DNA of 42,471 nucleotides, from positions 1 through 42,471 of the forward strand of contig JARLIQ010000146.1 in assembly GCA_031291645.1 (NCBI GenBank), given 5' to 3'. Below, in pieces: positions 18,337 through 26,691 of the stretch (position 1 is its first letter; each line of letters begins with the position of its first letter). The stretch comes from Caulobacteraceae bacterium. Lineage in GTDB: Bacteria; Pseudomonadota; Alphaproteobacteria; Caulobacterales; Caulobacteraceae. The position numbers and the translations under genes are program-made. The notes under the pieces were generated by a model, which saw only the letters and a program-made list of their open reading frames with translations, did no database searches and was not told where the DNA came from.

Positions 18337-19752
18337 ATGAACGCCAACTTCGCCGCCGTCGCCTACCTGGTCTCGGGCGTCCTGTTCATCCTGGCGCTGC
18401 GGGGCCTGTCGAGCCCGGTGACCAGCCGGCGCGGCAACCAGCTGGGCATGCTGGGCATGGCCATCGCGGTCGCCGTGACCCTGATGACCCTGGCCAGCCA
18501 GCGGGCGCTCGATCCGGTGACCATCGGCCTGATCGTCGTGGGCGTCGCCATCGGCGGCTCGGTCGGGGCGATCATCGCCCGGCGCGTGCCGATGACGGCC
18601 ATGCCCCAGCTTGTGGCCGCCTTCCACTCCCTGGTCGGGCTCTCGGCCTGCCTGGTGGCCGTCGCGGCCCTCTACACCCCCGCCGCCTACGGCATCGCCA
18701 CGGCCCACGGGGTCAAGCTGGAGAGCCTGATCGAGCTGTCGCTGGGCGTGGCCATCGGGGCGGTGACCTTCACCGGCTCCTTGATCGCCTTCGCCAAGCT
18801 GAACGGCAACATGAGCGGCGCGCCGATCATCCTGCCCGCCCGCCACCTGATCAACCTCGCGATCGCCGTGGCGGTGGTGGCCCTGATCGTGATCCTGGTG
18901 ATCAGCGGCGGATCCGCCAAATGGGCCTTCTGGGGCGTCACCGTCCTGGCGCTGGTGGCCGGCGTCACCCTGATCGTCCCGATCGGCGGGGCGGACATGC
19001 CGGTCGTGGTCTCGATGCTCAACAGCTATTCCGGCTGGGCGGCGGCCGCGCTCGGCTTCACGCTCGAGAACACCACCCTGATCATCACCGGCGCCCTGGT
19101 CGGCTCGTCCGGCGCCATCCTGTCCTACATCATGTGCAAGGGGATGAACCGCAGCTTCATCTCCGTGATCCTGGGCGGCTTCGGCGGCGACGACGCGGGC
19201 GCGGCGGCCGGCGGACGCACCGAGACCCGTCCGGTCAAGCAGGGCAGCGCGGACGACGCGGCCTTCATCATGAAGAACGCCTCCAAGGTGATCATCGTCC
19301 CCGGCTACGGCATGGCCGTCGCCCAGGCCCAGCACGCCCTGCGCGAGATGGCCGACAAGCTGAAGGCCGAGGGCGTGGAGGTGAAATACGCCATCCACCC
19401 CGTCGCCGGCCGCATGCCCGGCCACATGAACGTGCTGCTGGCCGAGGCCAACGTGCCCTACGACGAGGTGTTCGAGCTGGAGGACATCAACGCCGAATTC
19501 CCCACGGCGGACGTGGCCTTCGTCATCGGCGCCAACGACGTGACCAATCCGGCGGCCAAGACCGACCCCAAGTCGCCGATCTTCGGCATGCCGATCCTCG
19601 ACGTCGAGAAGGCCCGCACCGTCCTCTTCGTCAAGCGCGGCATGGGTTCCGGCTACGCCGGGGTGGAGAACGAGCTGTTCTTCCGCGACAACACCATGAT
19701 GCTGTTCGGCGACGCCAAGAAGATGGTCGAGGGCATCCTGAAGGCGCTGTGA
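18337..19752 (+). CDS. pntB: NAD(P) transhydrogenase beta subunit
   Basis: A 471-residue subunit with eight or nine membrane helices (about 1-255, domain II) and a C-terminal NADP-binding domain III. The latter shows VIIVPGYGMAVAQAQHALRE and FVIGANDVTNPAAK, both classic for NADP(H) binding in this enzyme, and ends KKMVEGILKAL. AGGGCGG before the ATG is a moderate ribosome site. It is the last gene of the pnt operon; the hydrolase gene starting 50 bases later may read from the same transcript. Confidence 0.96.
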   Translation: MNANFAAVAYLVSGVLFILALRGLSSPVTSRRGNQLGMLGMAIAVAVTLMTLASQRALDPVTIGLIVVGVAIGGSVGAIIARRVPMTAMPQLVAAFHSLVGLSACLVAVAALYTPAAYGIATAHGVKLESLIELSLGVAIGAVTFTGSLIAFAKLNGNMSGAPIILPARHLINLAIAVAVVALIVILVISGGSAKWAFWGVTVLALVAGVTLIVPIGGADMPVVVSMLNSYSGWAAAALGFTLENTTLIITGALVGSSGAILSYIMCKGMNRSFISVILGGFGGDDAGAAAGGRTETRPVKQGSADDAAFIMKNASKVIIVPGYGMAVAQAQHALREMADKLKAEGVEVKYAIHPVAGRMPGHMNVLLAEANVPYDEVFELEDINAEFPTADVAFVIGANDVTNPAAKTDPKSPIFGMPILDVEKARTVLFVKRGMGSGYAGVENELFFRDNTMMLFGDAKKMVEGILKAL

Positions 19753-19802
19753 GCCGGGATGGCCGGCCTGGCCGTCGCACGTTCGACACGCTCGCGCTCT
19801 AG

Positions 19803-20771
19803 ATGCGCGCCATGCGCCTGATCGCCAAGCTTGTCTCTGGAACCATCCTGGCCGTTCTGGCCTATATCGCCTTGGGCGGCGCCATGGCCGCCCTCGCGGG
19901 GCCATTGAAGATGCGCGGCGAGATGGTCGACGTCGGCGGCGGACGCCGGATGCACCTGGTCTGCGAGGGCCCCAGGGGCGCCGGGCCGACCGTGCTGTTC
20001 GAGGCCGGGGCCTTCGGCTTCTCCGCCGACTGGGGCGTGGTGCAGGACAAGGTCGCCGCCCAGGGCTTCCACACCTGTTCCTACGACCGGGCGGGCCTGG
20101 GCCTGTCCGATCCCGGCCCCGCGCCGCGCGACGGCCTGGCGGTGGTCGGCGACCTGGAACGGCTCCTGGCCGGCGCGCACGAGGACGGCCCCTTCATCCT
20201 GGTCGGCCATTCGATGGCCGGCCTCTATCTGCGCCTCTACGCCGCCCGCAACCCGGACAAGGTCAAGGGCCTGGTGCTGGTCGACGCGACCACGCCCGAG
20301 GCGATCGACGACCCGGCGGTCCGCGGCTTCGTCACCCAGTTCACCCGCGCCTCCAACCTCGCCAGCTTCGGCGCCTCGATGGGCCTCTATGCGCCGCTCG
20401 CCGGCACCTGGTTCGGCGACAAGATCGGCCTGACGCCTGCAGCCTCGGCCGAGAAGCGACGCGCCTTCGCCTCGCCCCGCCACAACCGCGCGGCCGCGAT
20501 CGAGGTCGCCCAATGGTTCCGCACCGCCGAGGAGGCCAAGGCCGCCGGGCGGCTCGACCCGGCCTGGCCGGTGGCCGTGGTCGTGGCTGGCCCCAGCCTG
20601 CACCGGCTGGGTTACAAGTCGGCGCAGTTCGCTCCGGCCCACCAGTCCCGCCATGGCTATACCGAGACGGTGGAGGACGGCCGCCACGCCACCCTCCTGG
20701 GCGTGAAGTTCGCCGACCACATCGTCAAGGCCATCGATTTCGTCCGCGACGCCGCGGCGGCCAAGGGCTGA
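19803..20771 (+). CDS. alpha/beta hydrolase, membrane-anchored or exported (paralog A)
   Basis: A 322-residue alpha/beta hydrolase with an N-terminal hydrophobic segment (about 7-32), so it is exported or anchored in the membrane. The nucleophile is Ser137 in GHSMAGL; SYDRAGLGLSD is the usual second motif, and the catalytic His lies in VEDGRHATLLG. The protein is closely related to the next gene, with long identical nucleotide stretches around both motifs, so the two come from a tandem duplication. Start ATG 19803; an ATG nine bases later is also possible. Substrate unknown. Confidence 0.85.
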   Translation: MRAMRLIAKLVSGTILAVLAYIALGGAMAALAGPLKMRGEMVDVGGGRRMHLVCEGPRGAGPTVLFEAGAFGFSADWGVVQDKVAAQGFHTCSYDRAGLGLSDPGPAPRDGLAVVGDLERLLAGAHEDGPFILVGHSMAGLYLRLYAARNPDKVKGLVLVDATTPEAIDDPAVRGFVTQFTRASNLASFGASMGLYAPLAGTWFGDKIGLTPAASAEKRRAFASPRHNRAAAIEVAQWFRTAEEAKAAGRLDPAWPVAVVVAGPSLHRLGYKSAQFAPAHQSRHGYTETVEDGRHATLLGVKFADHIVKAIDFVRDAAAAKG

Positions 20772-20777
20772 GCCGGG

Positions 20778-21656
20778 GTGGCCGGCCCGCGCCCGCCACC
20801 CGCGCCGCGCGGCGCCATGGTCGAGATCGGCGGCGGACGGCGGTTGCACCTGGTGCGCGCCGGGCCGGAGGGCGCGCAGCCGACCGTGCTGCTGGAGGCC
20901 GGTTCGTTCGGCTTCTCCGCCGACTGGAGCGTGGTCCAGGCGCGGCTGGCCGAGCGCGGCCTGCGCTCGCTGGCCTACGACCGCGCCGGCCTTGGCCATT
21001 CCGACGTCGGCCCGGCCCCGCGCGACGGCCTGGCGATCGCCTCCGACCTCGAAGCCCTGCTGGAGGCTGCGCACGAGCCCGGACCCATCCTCTATGTCGG
21101 CCATTCGATGGCCGGCCTGCACGCCCACCTCTTCGCCGGCCGCAATCGCGAGCGCGTCGCCGGGATCGTGCTGGTCGACGCCATCACGCCCACCTCGGCG
21201 GAGGGCGCGGCGGCCCAGCGGATCGCGGCCCAGTATGTGCGCCTGTCCCAGGTCGCGGCCTGGGCGGCCGGCCGGGGGCTGATGCGGCCCTTCGCCCGCT
21301 TCGGCGACAGCATCGGGCTTTCGACCGAGGGCGCGGCGCACAAGCGCTGGGCCTTCGCCCACGGCGGCCACAATCGCGCGGCGGCGGACGAGGTGGTCGA
21401 ATGGGAGGCCACGGTGCGCCAGGCCAAGGCGGCCGGGCCGCTCGACCCCGACTGGCCGGTCGCGGTGGTCACCGCCGGCCCCGCCCGGGTAGGCCAGCGC
21501 CAGCGCGCCCTGATGGCGGAGCCGGCCCGGGCCTCGCGCCACGGCTATGTGGTCAACGTCGCGGCCGCCAACCACGCCAGCCTGCTCGGCCGCCGCTACG
21601 CCGGCGCGATCGTCGCGGCGATCGAGCACGTACGCGGAATGGCGAACAGAACCTGA
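20778..21656 (+). CDS. alpha/beta hydrolase, soluble paralog B
   Basis: A 292-residue paralog of the preceding protein. Nucleophile Ser110 in GHSMAGL, SLAYDRAGLGHSD and a C-terminal His in AANHASLLG are kept, but the N-terminal hydrophobic segment of copy A is replaced by a short Pro/Arg lead (MAGPRPPPAPRG), so this copy should stay in the cytoplasm. The GTG start at 20778 is six bases after the stop of copy A, which points to coupled translation. The same mature domain is thus made in two compartments (inference). Confidence 0.83.
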   Translation: MAGPRPPPAPRGAMVEIGGGRRLHLVRAGPEGAQPTVLLEAGSFGFSADWSVVQARLAERGLRSLAYDRAGLGHSDVGPAPRDGLAIASDLEALLEAAHEPGPILYVGHSMAGLHAHLFAGRNRERVAGIVLVDAITPTSAEGAAAQRIAAQYVRLSQVAAWAAGRGLMRPFARFGDSIGLSTEGAAHKRWAFAHGGHNRAAADEVVEWEATVRQAKAAGPLDPDWPVAVVTAGPARVGQRQRALMAEPARASRHGYVVNVAAANHASLLGRRYAGAIVAAIEHVRGMANRT

Positions 21657-21714
21657 TAACCTGCGGCTGGTAAGACCCCCGTTGGGGCAGGCTCGCGGGG
21701 ACGGTCGACCAGGC

Positions 21715-22638
21715 ATGCAGACAGCGCTCAAGCTGGAGGGGATCGGCAAGCGCTACGGCGACTTCCAGGCCGTCCGCGACCTGAGCTTCGAGGTGGCGCA
21801 GGGCCGCATCTGCGGCTTCCTCGGCCCGAACGGGGCGGGCAAGACCTCGACCATCCGGATGATCCTCGGCCTGGTGGCGCCCAGCGAGGGCCGGATCGAC
21901 GTGCTGGGCGCGCCTGACGGCCGCGCCGTCCGCTCGCGCATCGGCTTCCTGCCCGAGGAACGCGGCCTCTACCGCCGCATGACGCCGGTCGAGGCGATCG
22001 GCTTTCTGGCCGGGCTCAAGGGCCTTTCGACCGGCGAGGCGCGCCGCCGCGCCCGCACGCTGCTGGAGGCGCACGGCCTGGGCCATGCGATGAACCGCCA
22101 GATCCGCTCGCTCTCCAAGGGCATGGCCCAGAAGGTCCAGCTGCTGTCGGCCCTGGCGCACGAGCCGGAGCTGGTGATCCTGGACGAGCCCTTCTCCGGC
22201 CTCGATCCGGTCAACCAGCAGGAGCTGGAGGGGATTATCCGGGCCCTGGCGGCGCGAGGCGCGACGGTGCTGTTCTCCACCCACGTCATGCAGCACGCCG
22301 AACGGCTGTGCGAGCAGGTCGTGCTGCTGTCGGGCGGTCGCAAGGTGTTCGACGGGGCGGTCGAGCAGGCCCGGGCGGCCGCGCCGCGCCGGCTGGTGCT
22401 GGAAGGCGCCATCTCGCCCGAGGCGGCTTCGGCCCTGCCCGGCCTGGTCGACGTCGTCTGCGCGCCCCTGGCCGCCGGCGGCGTGCAGGTCACCGGTGTC
22501 CTGGCGCCCGGCGCGCCGGCCCAGGCCGTCCTGCGCGCGGCCTTCGAGCAGGGGCTGGACATCACGCGCTTCGAGCTGAAGGAGCCGCAGTTGCACGACG
22601 CCTTCATCGTTCTCACCGGCCAGGAGATCGCCGCATGA
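21715..22638 (+). CDS. ABC transporter ATP-binding protein (NatA-like)
   Basis: A 307-residue ATPase: Walker A GPNGAGKTST (Lys43), signature SLSKGMAQKVQLL, Walker B LVILDEPFSGLDP, the switch His in STHVMQHAERLCEQ, and a C-terminal DUF4162-type extension (about 215-300). This layout is that of NatA/ABC-2 drug and Na+ export ATPases. It overlaps the permease gene by 4 bases (ATGA), so the two make one exporter. The start ATG 21715 follows a weak GGGGAC site; the frame upstream belongs to the previous gene's shadow. Confidence 0.92.
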   Translation: MQTALKLEGIGKRYGDFQAVRDLSFEVAQGRICGFLGPNGAGKTSTIRMILGLVAPSEGRIDVLGAPDGRAVRSRIGFLPEERGLYRRMTPVEAIGFLAGLKGLSTGEARRRARTLLEAHGLGHAMNRQIRSLSKGMAQKVQLLSALAHEPELVILDEPFSGLDPVNQQELEGIIRALAARGATVLFSTHVMQHAERLCEQVVLLSGGRKVFDGAVEQARAAAPRRLVLEGAISPEAASALPGLVDVVCAPLAAGGVQVTGVLAPGAPAQAVLRAAFEQGLDITRFELKEPQLHDAFIVLTGQEIAA

Positions 22639-23936
22639 GCCGGCTGATGCGCATCGCCGTGCGCGAATACGTGGCCTATGTGCGCACCGTCGGCTTCTGG
22701 CTGTCGATCTGCCTGATGCCGATGGGCCTGGTCGCCGCGCTCTGGGCGCCGGGCCTGATCGCCCGCCAGACCCCGCCAGCGAGCCTGGCCATCGTCGACC
22801 TGACCGGCAAGGGCCTGGCGGCCCGGCTGACGCCCAGCCTGAGCGCGCGGCAGCCCGGCTCGGACGGGACACAGGCCATCCGCCTCGTGCCCTCGCCGGT
22901 CCCCGCCGGGACTGACGTTGCGGGCGTCGTCGCCGCGCTCAGGCCCTATGTCGCCGGCCAGCGGCTGCTGCCGGACGGCCGCACGCTCGACGCCGCCGCC
23001 GTGCTGCACGGCGAAGACGCGGGCGAGCGGGTGGCGATCGACGTCTGGACCCGAAATCCGGCCAATTCGGCGATCCAGGCGCGGCTGTCCGAGGCCATGG
23101 CCGACGTCCTGCGGCGCGAGCGGCTGGAGAAGGCGGGCCTGGACCCGGCCGCGCTCTCGGCCATCGAGCGGCTGACGCCGGACGTCGCCGCCTTCTCGCC
23201 CAGCGCCGCGGGCGGCCGGGTCGAATTGCGCGACCAGCTGCCAGGCTTCATCGGCCTTGGCATGGGCATCCTGCTGTGGATGGTGGTCCTGACCGGCGCC
23301 GGCATGCTGCTGAACAGCGTGATCGAGGAAAAGACCAGCCGCATCCTCGACGTGCTCCTGACCTCGGCCTCGGTGCCTGAGGTGATGGCCGGCAAGATCC
23401 TGGGCGTGGCGGCGGTGGCGGCCACGGTGCTCGGCGTCTGGCTGTCGATCGGGGCCGCGCTTCTGGCCGCCACCCAACCGCAGGTCGCGGGCGACCTCGT
23501 CGCGGCCCTGCTGCACCGCGGGCTGGTGTTCTATTTCGCCTTCTATTTCGTGCTCGGCTACCTGATGTACGCGACCCTGTTCATCACCATCGGGGCCTTC
23601 TGCGAGACGACGCGCGAGGCCCAGACCATGCTCGGGCCGATGATGATCCTGCTCAGCGTACCGATGGTCTTCCTGACCCAGAGCCTGGCCCATCCCGACG
23701 CGCCGCTGCTGCAGATCCTGTCGTGGGTCCCGCCCCTGACCCCGTTCCTGATGGCCGCGCGCGCGGCGAGCGGGCCGCCGCTGTGGCAGGTCGCCGGCAC
23801 CGGCGCCCTGCTGGTCGCGGTCACCGGGCTGGAGATGCTGGTCGCGGGCCGCGCCTTCCGCGCCGGGGCCCTGTCCTCCAGCCGGTTCGATCCCAAGCTG
23901 TTCTTCGCCAGCCTGATCGGCCGCGCGACGATTTAG
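22635..23936 (+). CDS. ABC transporter permease (NatB/ABC-2 type)
   Basis: A 433-residue ABC-2 membrane protein: first helix at about 20-45 (TVGFWLSICLMPMGLVAALWAPG), a large periplasmic domain (about 50-200), then five or six helices from 209 on, with MLLNSVIEEKTSRILDVLLTSASVPEVMAGKI. This conserved EEKTSRI...EVMAGK stretch is typical of NatB-like exporters. It pairs with the ATPase encoded just upstream. Cargo unknown. A bidirectional terminator follows. Confidence 0.9.
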   Translation: MSRLMRIAVREYVAYVRTVGFWLSICLMPMGLVAALWAPGLIARQTPPASLAIVDLTGKGLAARLTPSLSARQPGSDGTQAIRLVPSPVPAGTDVAGVVAALRPYVAGQRLLPDGRTLDAAAVLHGEDAGERVAIDVWTRNPANSAIQARLSEAMADVLRRERLEKAGLDPAALSAIERLTPDVAAFSPSAAGGRVELRDQLPGFIGLGMGILLWMVVLTGAGMLLNSVIEEKTSRILDVLLTSASVPEVMAGKILGVAAVAATVLGVWLSIGAALLAATQPQVAGDLVAALLHRGLVFYFAFYFVLGYLMYATLFITIGAFCETTREAQTMLGPMMILLSVPMVFLTQSLAHPDAPLLQILSWVPPLTPFLMAARAASGPPLWQVAGTGALLVAVTGLEMLVAGRAFRAGALSSSRFDPKLFFASLIGRATI

Positions 23937-23970
23937 GCTCCCGCCGCCGAAGCGCCGTCCAGGCACGACA

Positions 23971-24002
23971 AAAGGCCGCGCAGTCGCCCGCGCGGCCTTT
24001 CA
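23971..24002. terminator. bidirectional Rho-independent terminator
   Basis: AAAGGCCGCGC and GCGCGGCCTTT form a perfect 11-bp stem with an 8-base loop, flanked by A-run and T-run on opposite sides, so it works for the exporter operon (+) and for rpsU (-). Confidence 0.85.
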
Positions 24003-24022
24003 GATCTCGTAGAACCTGCAGC

Positions 24023-24262
24023 CTAGCTGCGCGGCGCGGGCTTCTTCGGCGCGGCGATCAGGCCTTCGCGCTGGGCGCGCTTGCGGGCCAGCTTGCGGGC
24101 GCGGCGCACGGCCTCCGCCTTTTGGCGGGCGCGCTTTTCGGAGGGCTTTTCGTAGTGGACGTGCCGCTTCATTTCGCGGAACGAGCCCTCGCGCTGCATC
24201 TTCTTCTTCAGCGCCTTCAGGGCCTGGTCGACATTGTTGTCGCGCACGAAAATCTGAACGAT
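24023..24262 (-). CDS. rpsU: 30S ribosomal protein S21, probable AUC start
   Basis: S21 (79 aa from the start chosen here) is a small basic protein of the 30S platform next to the anti-Shine-Dalgarno end of 16S r[23 protein letters not shown] and [20 protein letters not shown] are textbook S21, followed by a short alphaproteobacterial tail ([13 protein letters not shown]). The family normally begins (M)VQIFVRDNN or MQIFVRDNN. In this gene those codons read ATC GTT CAG ATT TTC GTG: no ATG, GTG or TTG stands before VQIFV. A perfect AGGAGG (24270-24275) lies seven bases before the ATC, and 22 bases before the first GTG (24247), which would cut off the first beta-strand. I therefore place the start at ATC 24262; ATT or GTG starts remain possible. 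Confidence 0.85.
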   Translation of the reverse strand: MVQIFVRDNNVDQALKALKKKMQREGSFREMKRHVHYEKPSEKRARQKAEAVRRARKLARKRAQREGLIAAPKKPAPRS

Positions 24263-24269
24263 GACTAGT

Positions 24270-24275
24270 CCTCCT
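24270..24275 (-). promoter_or_regulatory. strong Shine-Dalgarno AGGAGG of rpsU
   Basis: The perfect anti-16S match is placed seven bases from the ATC codon and much too far from the first GTG. It decides the start call for rpsU. Confidence 0.8.
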
Positions 24276-24418
24276 GGTCACGCCCGCGCCCCTCCGGCGC
24301 CCGGCGAACACAAAACGTCGTCCGAAGGGCGAGCCCGCGGACGTTGGCGCGGCTGATATCAGAGGCGTAGTCGATTGTCCATGGCGGTCCGGCGGTCGAG
24401 CGGCGTATAGACGGGTTG

Positions 24419-25078
24419 ATGACGACTGAAGTGTCCCTTGCGCCGGTCGACTGGACCGAAGCGGCCGAACAAAGGCTGCTGGACGCCGCGATCACCCTGG
24501 CGCCGAGCCTGGGTTGGGGTTCGGTCCTGGTCTCGCGCGCCGCGCGCCAGGCGGGCTTCAGCGAGGGCGAGGCGATGCTGATCGTCCCCAACGGGTCGCG
24601 AGACCTGGCGGCCCTGCTGTCGCGCCGGCACGACGCGGCCGGCCTCGCCGCCCTCTCGGGCGTCGACCCGAAAGGCCTGAAGATCCGTCAGCGCATCGCC
24701 CAGGCGGTCGAGGCCCGGCTCGAGGCCGCCGCGGCCGACGGCGAGGCGGTGCGCCGCTGGGCCGGCTTCCTGGCCCTGCCGTTCAACCTGCCGCTCGCCG
24801 CGCGCCTGGTCTGGGAAAGCGCCGACGGCGTCTGGCGTTGGGCCGGCGACGTCTCGGTCGACGAGAACCACTATTCCAAGCGCGCGATCCTGGCGGCGAT
24901 CCTGGCCTCCACCCTCGCCATCCGCCTGACCAGCGGACGCGAGGCGGCCAGCGCCTATCTCGCGGCGCGGATCGAGAACGTCATGGCCTTCGAGACCTGG
25001 AAGGCGCGCTTGAAGCCGGCCGAGTTCGGCCGCGAGATCGCCGCCGCGCTCGGGCGGCTGCGGTACGGCAAGGCCTAG
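24419..25078 (+). CDS. COQ9 family ubiquinone biosynthesis protein
   Basis: A 219-residue helical protein. The N-terminal part resembles a TetR-type helix-turn-helix fold (EQRLLDAAITLAPSLGWGSVLVSRAARQAGF), and the COQ9 core follows with AGFLALPFNLPLAARLVWESADGVWRWAGDVSVDENHYSKRAILAAI compressed into helices at about 110-165. COQ9 binds lipids and presents quinone intermediates to the Coq7 hydroxylase (known from mitochondria and alphaproteobacteria). TATAGA, seven bases and ATG 24419 with no Shine-Dalgarno suggests a leaderless message; an adjoining TTG at 24416 is in frame. Confidence 0.88.
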   Translation: MTTEVSLAPVDWTEAAEQRLLDAAITLAPSLGWGSVLVSRAARQAGFSEGEAMLIVPNGSRDLAALLSRRHDAAGLAALSGVDPKGLKIRQRIAQAVEARLEAAAADGEAVRRWAGFLALPFNLPLAARLVWESADGVWRWAGDVSVDENHYSKRAILAAILASTLAIRLTSGREAASAYLAARIENVMAFETWKARLKPAEFGREIAAALGRLRYGKA

Positions 25079-25080
25079 CC

Positions 25081-25094
25081 TTCGGGAGCCCGAA
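25081..25094 (+). terminator. short hairpin after the COQ9 gene
   Basis: TTCGGG-AG-CCCGAA is a perfect 6-bp stem right behind the stop codon, without a T-run. Weak terminator or stabiliser. Confidence 0.3.
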
Positions 25095-25129
25095 CGGCGG
25101 GCGGACGTTTCTGTCGTGGAGGAAACGTC

Positions 25130-25459
25130 ATGCGCCGAATGATCCTGTCCCTCGCCGCGGCCGCGCTGCTGCTGTGCGCCCCGGCCGCGCGAGCCGCGCC
25201 GACCTGCCAGGACAGGGGCGGCGTCGCCACCCGGTGCGGAACTCCCGGCGCCATGCCCGTGGGCTGGACCGCCCCGCCCGACCCGGCCGGCGATCCGCCG
25301 GCGCCGGGCGCGCCGGAGCCCGGCCTGAACACAATCCTTAGCCTCGTCGCCGTGGTCGGAGGCCTCTTCGCCCTGATCGCCCTGATGCCCGAATTCGACG
25401 GCTCGCGCGCCAGCGACTGGGACCGGCAGGAGGGCGACGACGACCAGCGCCGCCGCTGA
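25130..25459 (+). CDS. small exported protein with one C-terminal membrane helix
   Basis: 109 residues: signal peptide (about 1-22, cut after ARA), a short periplasmic part with two cysteines (Cys26, Cys36) and a Pro/Gly-rich linker (about 45-65), then a membrane helix (about 70-90, ILSLVAVVGGLFALIALM) and a charged tail DWDRQEGDDDQRRR. I do not recognise the family. The two cysteines may form a disulfide. A strong ribosome site, GGAGGAAACGTC-ATG, supports the start and real expression. Confidence 0.65.
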   Translation: MRRMILSLAAAALLLCAPAARAAPTCQDRGGVATRCGTPGAMPVGWTAPPDPAGDPPAPGAPEPGLNTILSLVAVVGGLFALIALMPEFDGSRASDWDRQEGDDDQRRR

Positions 25460-25463
25460 GACC

Positions 25464-25501
25464 AGTCCTTTGAGCTTCAGTCCTTTGAGCTTCAGTCCTT
25501 C
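25464..25501. repeat. 15-bp tandem repeat at the purK stop codon
   Basis: AGTCCTTTGAGCTTC occurs twice in tandem (25464-25478, 25479-25493) and a third partial copy continues into purK. The repeat carries the purK stop codon in each unit, so the stop region was duplicated. Confidence 0.8.
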
Positions 25502-26613
25502 AGGGGCCTGAGCCTGTTGACGTGGCCCATCTTGCGGCCGGGGCGAGGCCGGCCCTTGCCGTAGAACCAGACCCGGGCCTGGGCTTCGCGCGCCAGGGTC
25601 GGCCAGGCCTCGATCTCCGAGCCGAGCAGGTTCTCCATCTCGACGTGGGCCAGCGGGGTGACCGGGCCGAGCGGCCAGCCGGCGACGGCGCGGATGTGCT
25701 GCTCGAACTGGTCGACCTCGCAGCCGTCCAGCGTCCAGTGGCCGGTGTTGTGCACCCGGGGGGCGATCTCGTTGACCAGGAGCTGGCCGTCCTTCAGTTC
25801 GAACAGCTCGATCCCGATCACGCCGACATAGTCGAGCTTGGTCAGGATGCGGGCGGCGATCGTCTGGGCCTGAGCGGTCAGGGCGGCGCTGACCTCCGCC
25901 GGGGCGCTGGTGCGGCGCAGCACCCCGCCCTCGTGGTGGTTCTCGCCCAGGGGATAGGCGACGATGTCGCCGTCGCGCCCGCGGGCCGCGATCACCGACA
26001 GCTCGCGCACGAAGTCGGCCCGCGCCTCCAGGATGGCCGGCGCGCGTCCGATGCGCTCGAAGGCGGCGGCCGCGTCGGCGTGGCTCTCGACCCAGGTCTG
26101 GCCCTTGCCGTCGTAGCCCTCGCGGCGGGTTTTCAGCAGGGCCGGCGCGCCCAGCCGGTCGAGGGCGGCCAGGATGTCCTCGGCGCTGTCGATGGCGGCG
26201 AAGTCGACGGTCGGCGCGCCGCTGGCGTTGAGGAATATCTTCTCGTCCACCCGGTCCTGGGCGATGGCCAGGGCGAGCGGGCCCGGCGCGGTCTCGACGC
26301 CGAGGGCGGCCAGGCCTTCGACCGCGGCGGCCGGCACGTTCTCGAACTCGAAGGTCACCACGTCGGCGAACTGGGCCAGGGTGTCCAGGCCTTCGGGGTC
26401 GTCATAGGCGGCGGCGATGGTCCGCGCGGCGACGCGGGAGGCGCAGGCGCCGGCCTCGGGCGTCAGGATCACCGTGTCAAACCCCAGACGCGCCGCCGCC
26501 ATGGCCAGCATGCGGCCCAGCTGGCCGCCGCCGAGCACGCCGATGGTCGATCCGGGAGGAAGGGGGAAGATGGACAAGGGGTCAGGAATCCAGGTCGGGA
26601 CGTCGGGGCGCAC
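25492..26613 (-). CDS. purK: 5-(carboxyamino)imidazole ribonucleotide synthase
   Basis: A 373-residue ATP-grasp enzyme of purine synthesis: AIR + ATP + bicarbonate gives N5-CAIR. The N-terminal preATP-grasp motif IGVLGGGQLGRMLAMAAARLG, the ADVVTFEFENVP strand, KTRREGYDGKGQ and the metal-binding VNEIAPRVHNTGHWT are all in place. The product goes to PurE, encoded 78 bases upstream, so the two form a purEK operon. The GTG at 26613 is preceded by AAGGGG almost abutting it; a start slightly downstream in the Pro-rich lead (TTG near 26577) is possible, because conserved sequence only begins at IGVLGGG. Confidence 0.95.
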   Translation of the reverse strand: MRPDVPTWIPDPLSIFPLPPGSTIGVLGGGQLGRMLAMAAARLGFDTVILTPEAGACASRVAARTIAAAYDDPEGLDTLAQFADVVTFEFENVPAAAVEGLAALGVETAPGPLALAIAQDRVDEKIFLNASGAPTVDFAAIDSAEDILAALDRLGAPALLKTRREGYDGKGQTWVESHADAAAAFERIGRAPAILEARADFVRELSVIAARGRDGDIVAYPLGENHHEGGVLRRTSAPAEVSAALTAQAQTIAARILTKLDYVGVIGIELFELKDGQLLVNEIAPRVHNTGHWTLDGCEVDQFEQHIRAVAGWPLGPVTPLAHVEMENLLGSEIEAWPTLAREAQARVWFYGKGRPRPGRKMGHVNRLRPLKD

Positions 26614-26691
26614 CCCTTTTCCGCTCGTCCGCGCCTAGGCGGGGATCAGCGGTCGGAAAGGCCGATCGGGTCAAGATACGCCCAACGCTTC

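Noticed and set aside
24000..24311. 103-codon frame overlapping rpsU in another frame
   Set aside because: S21 sequence in the other frame is unmistakable; the overlapping frame is Arg-rich noise.
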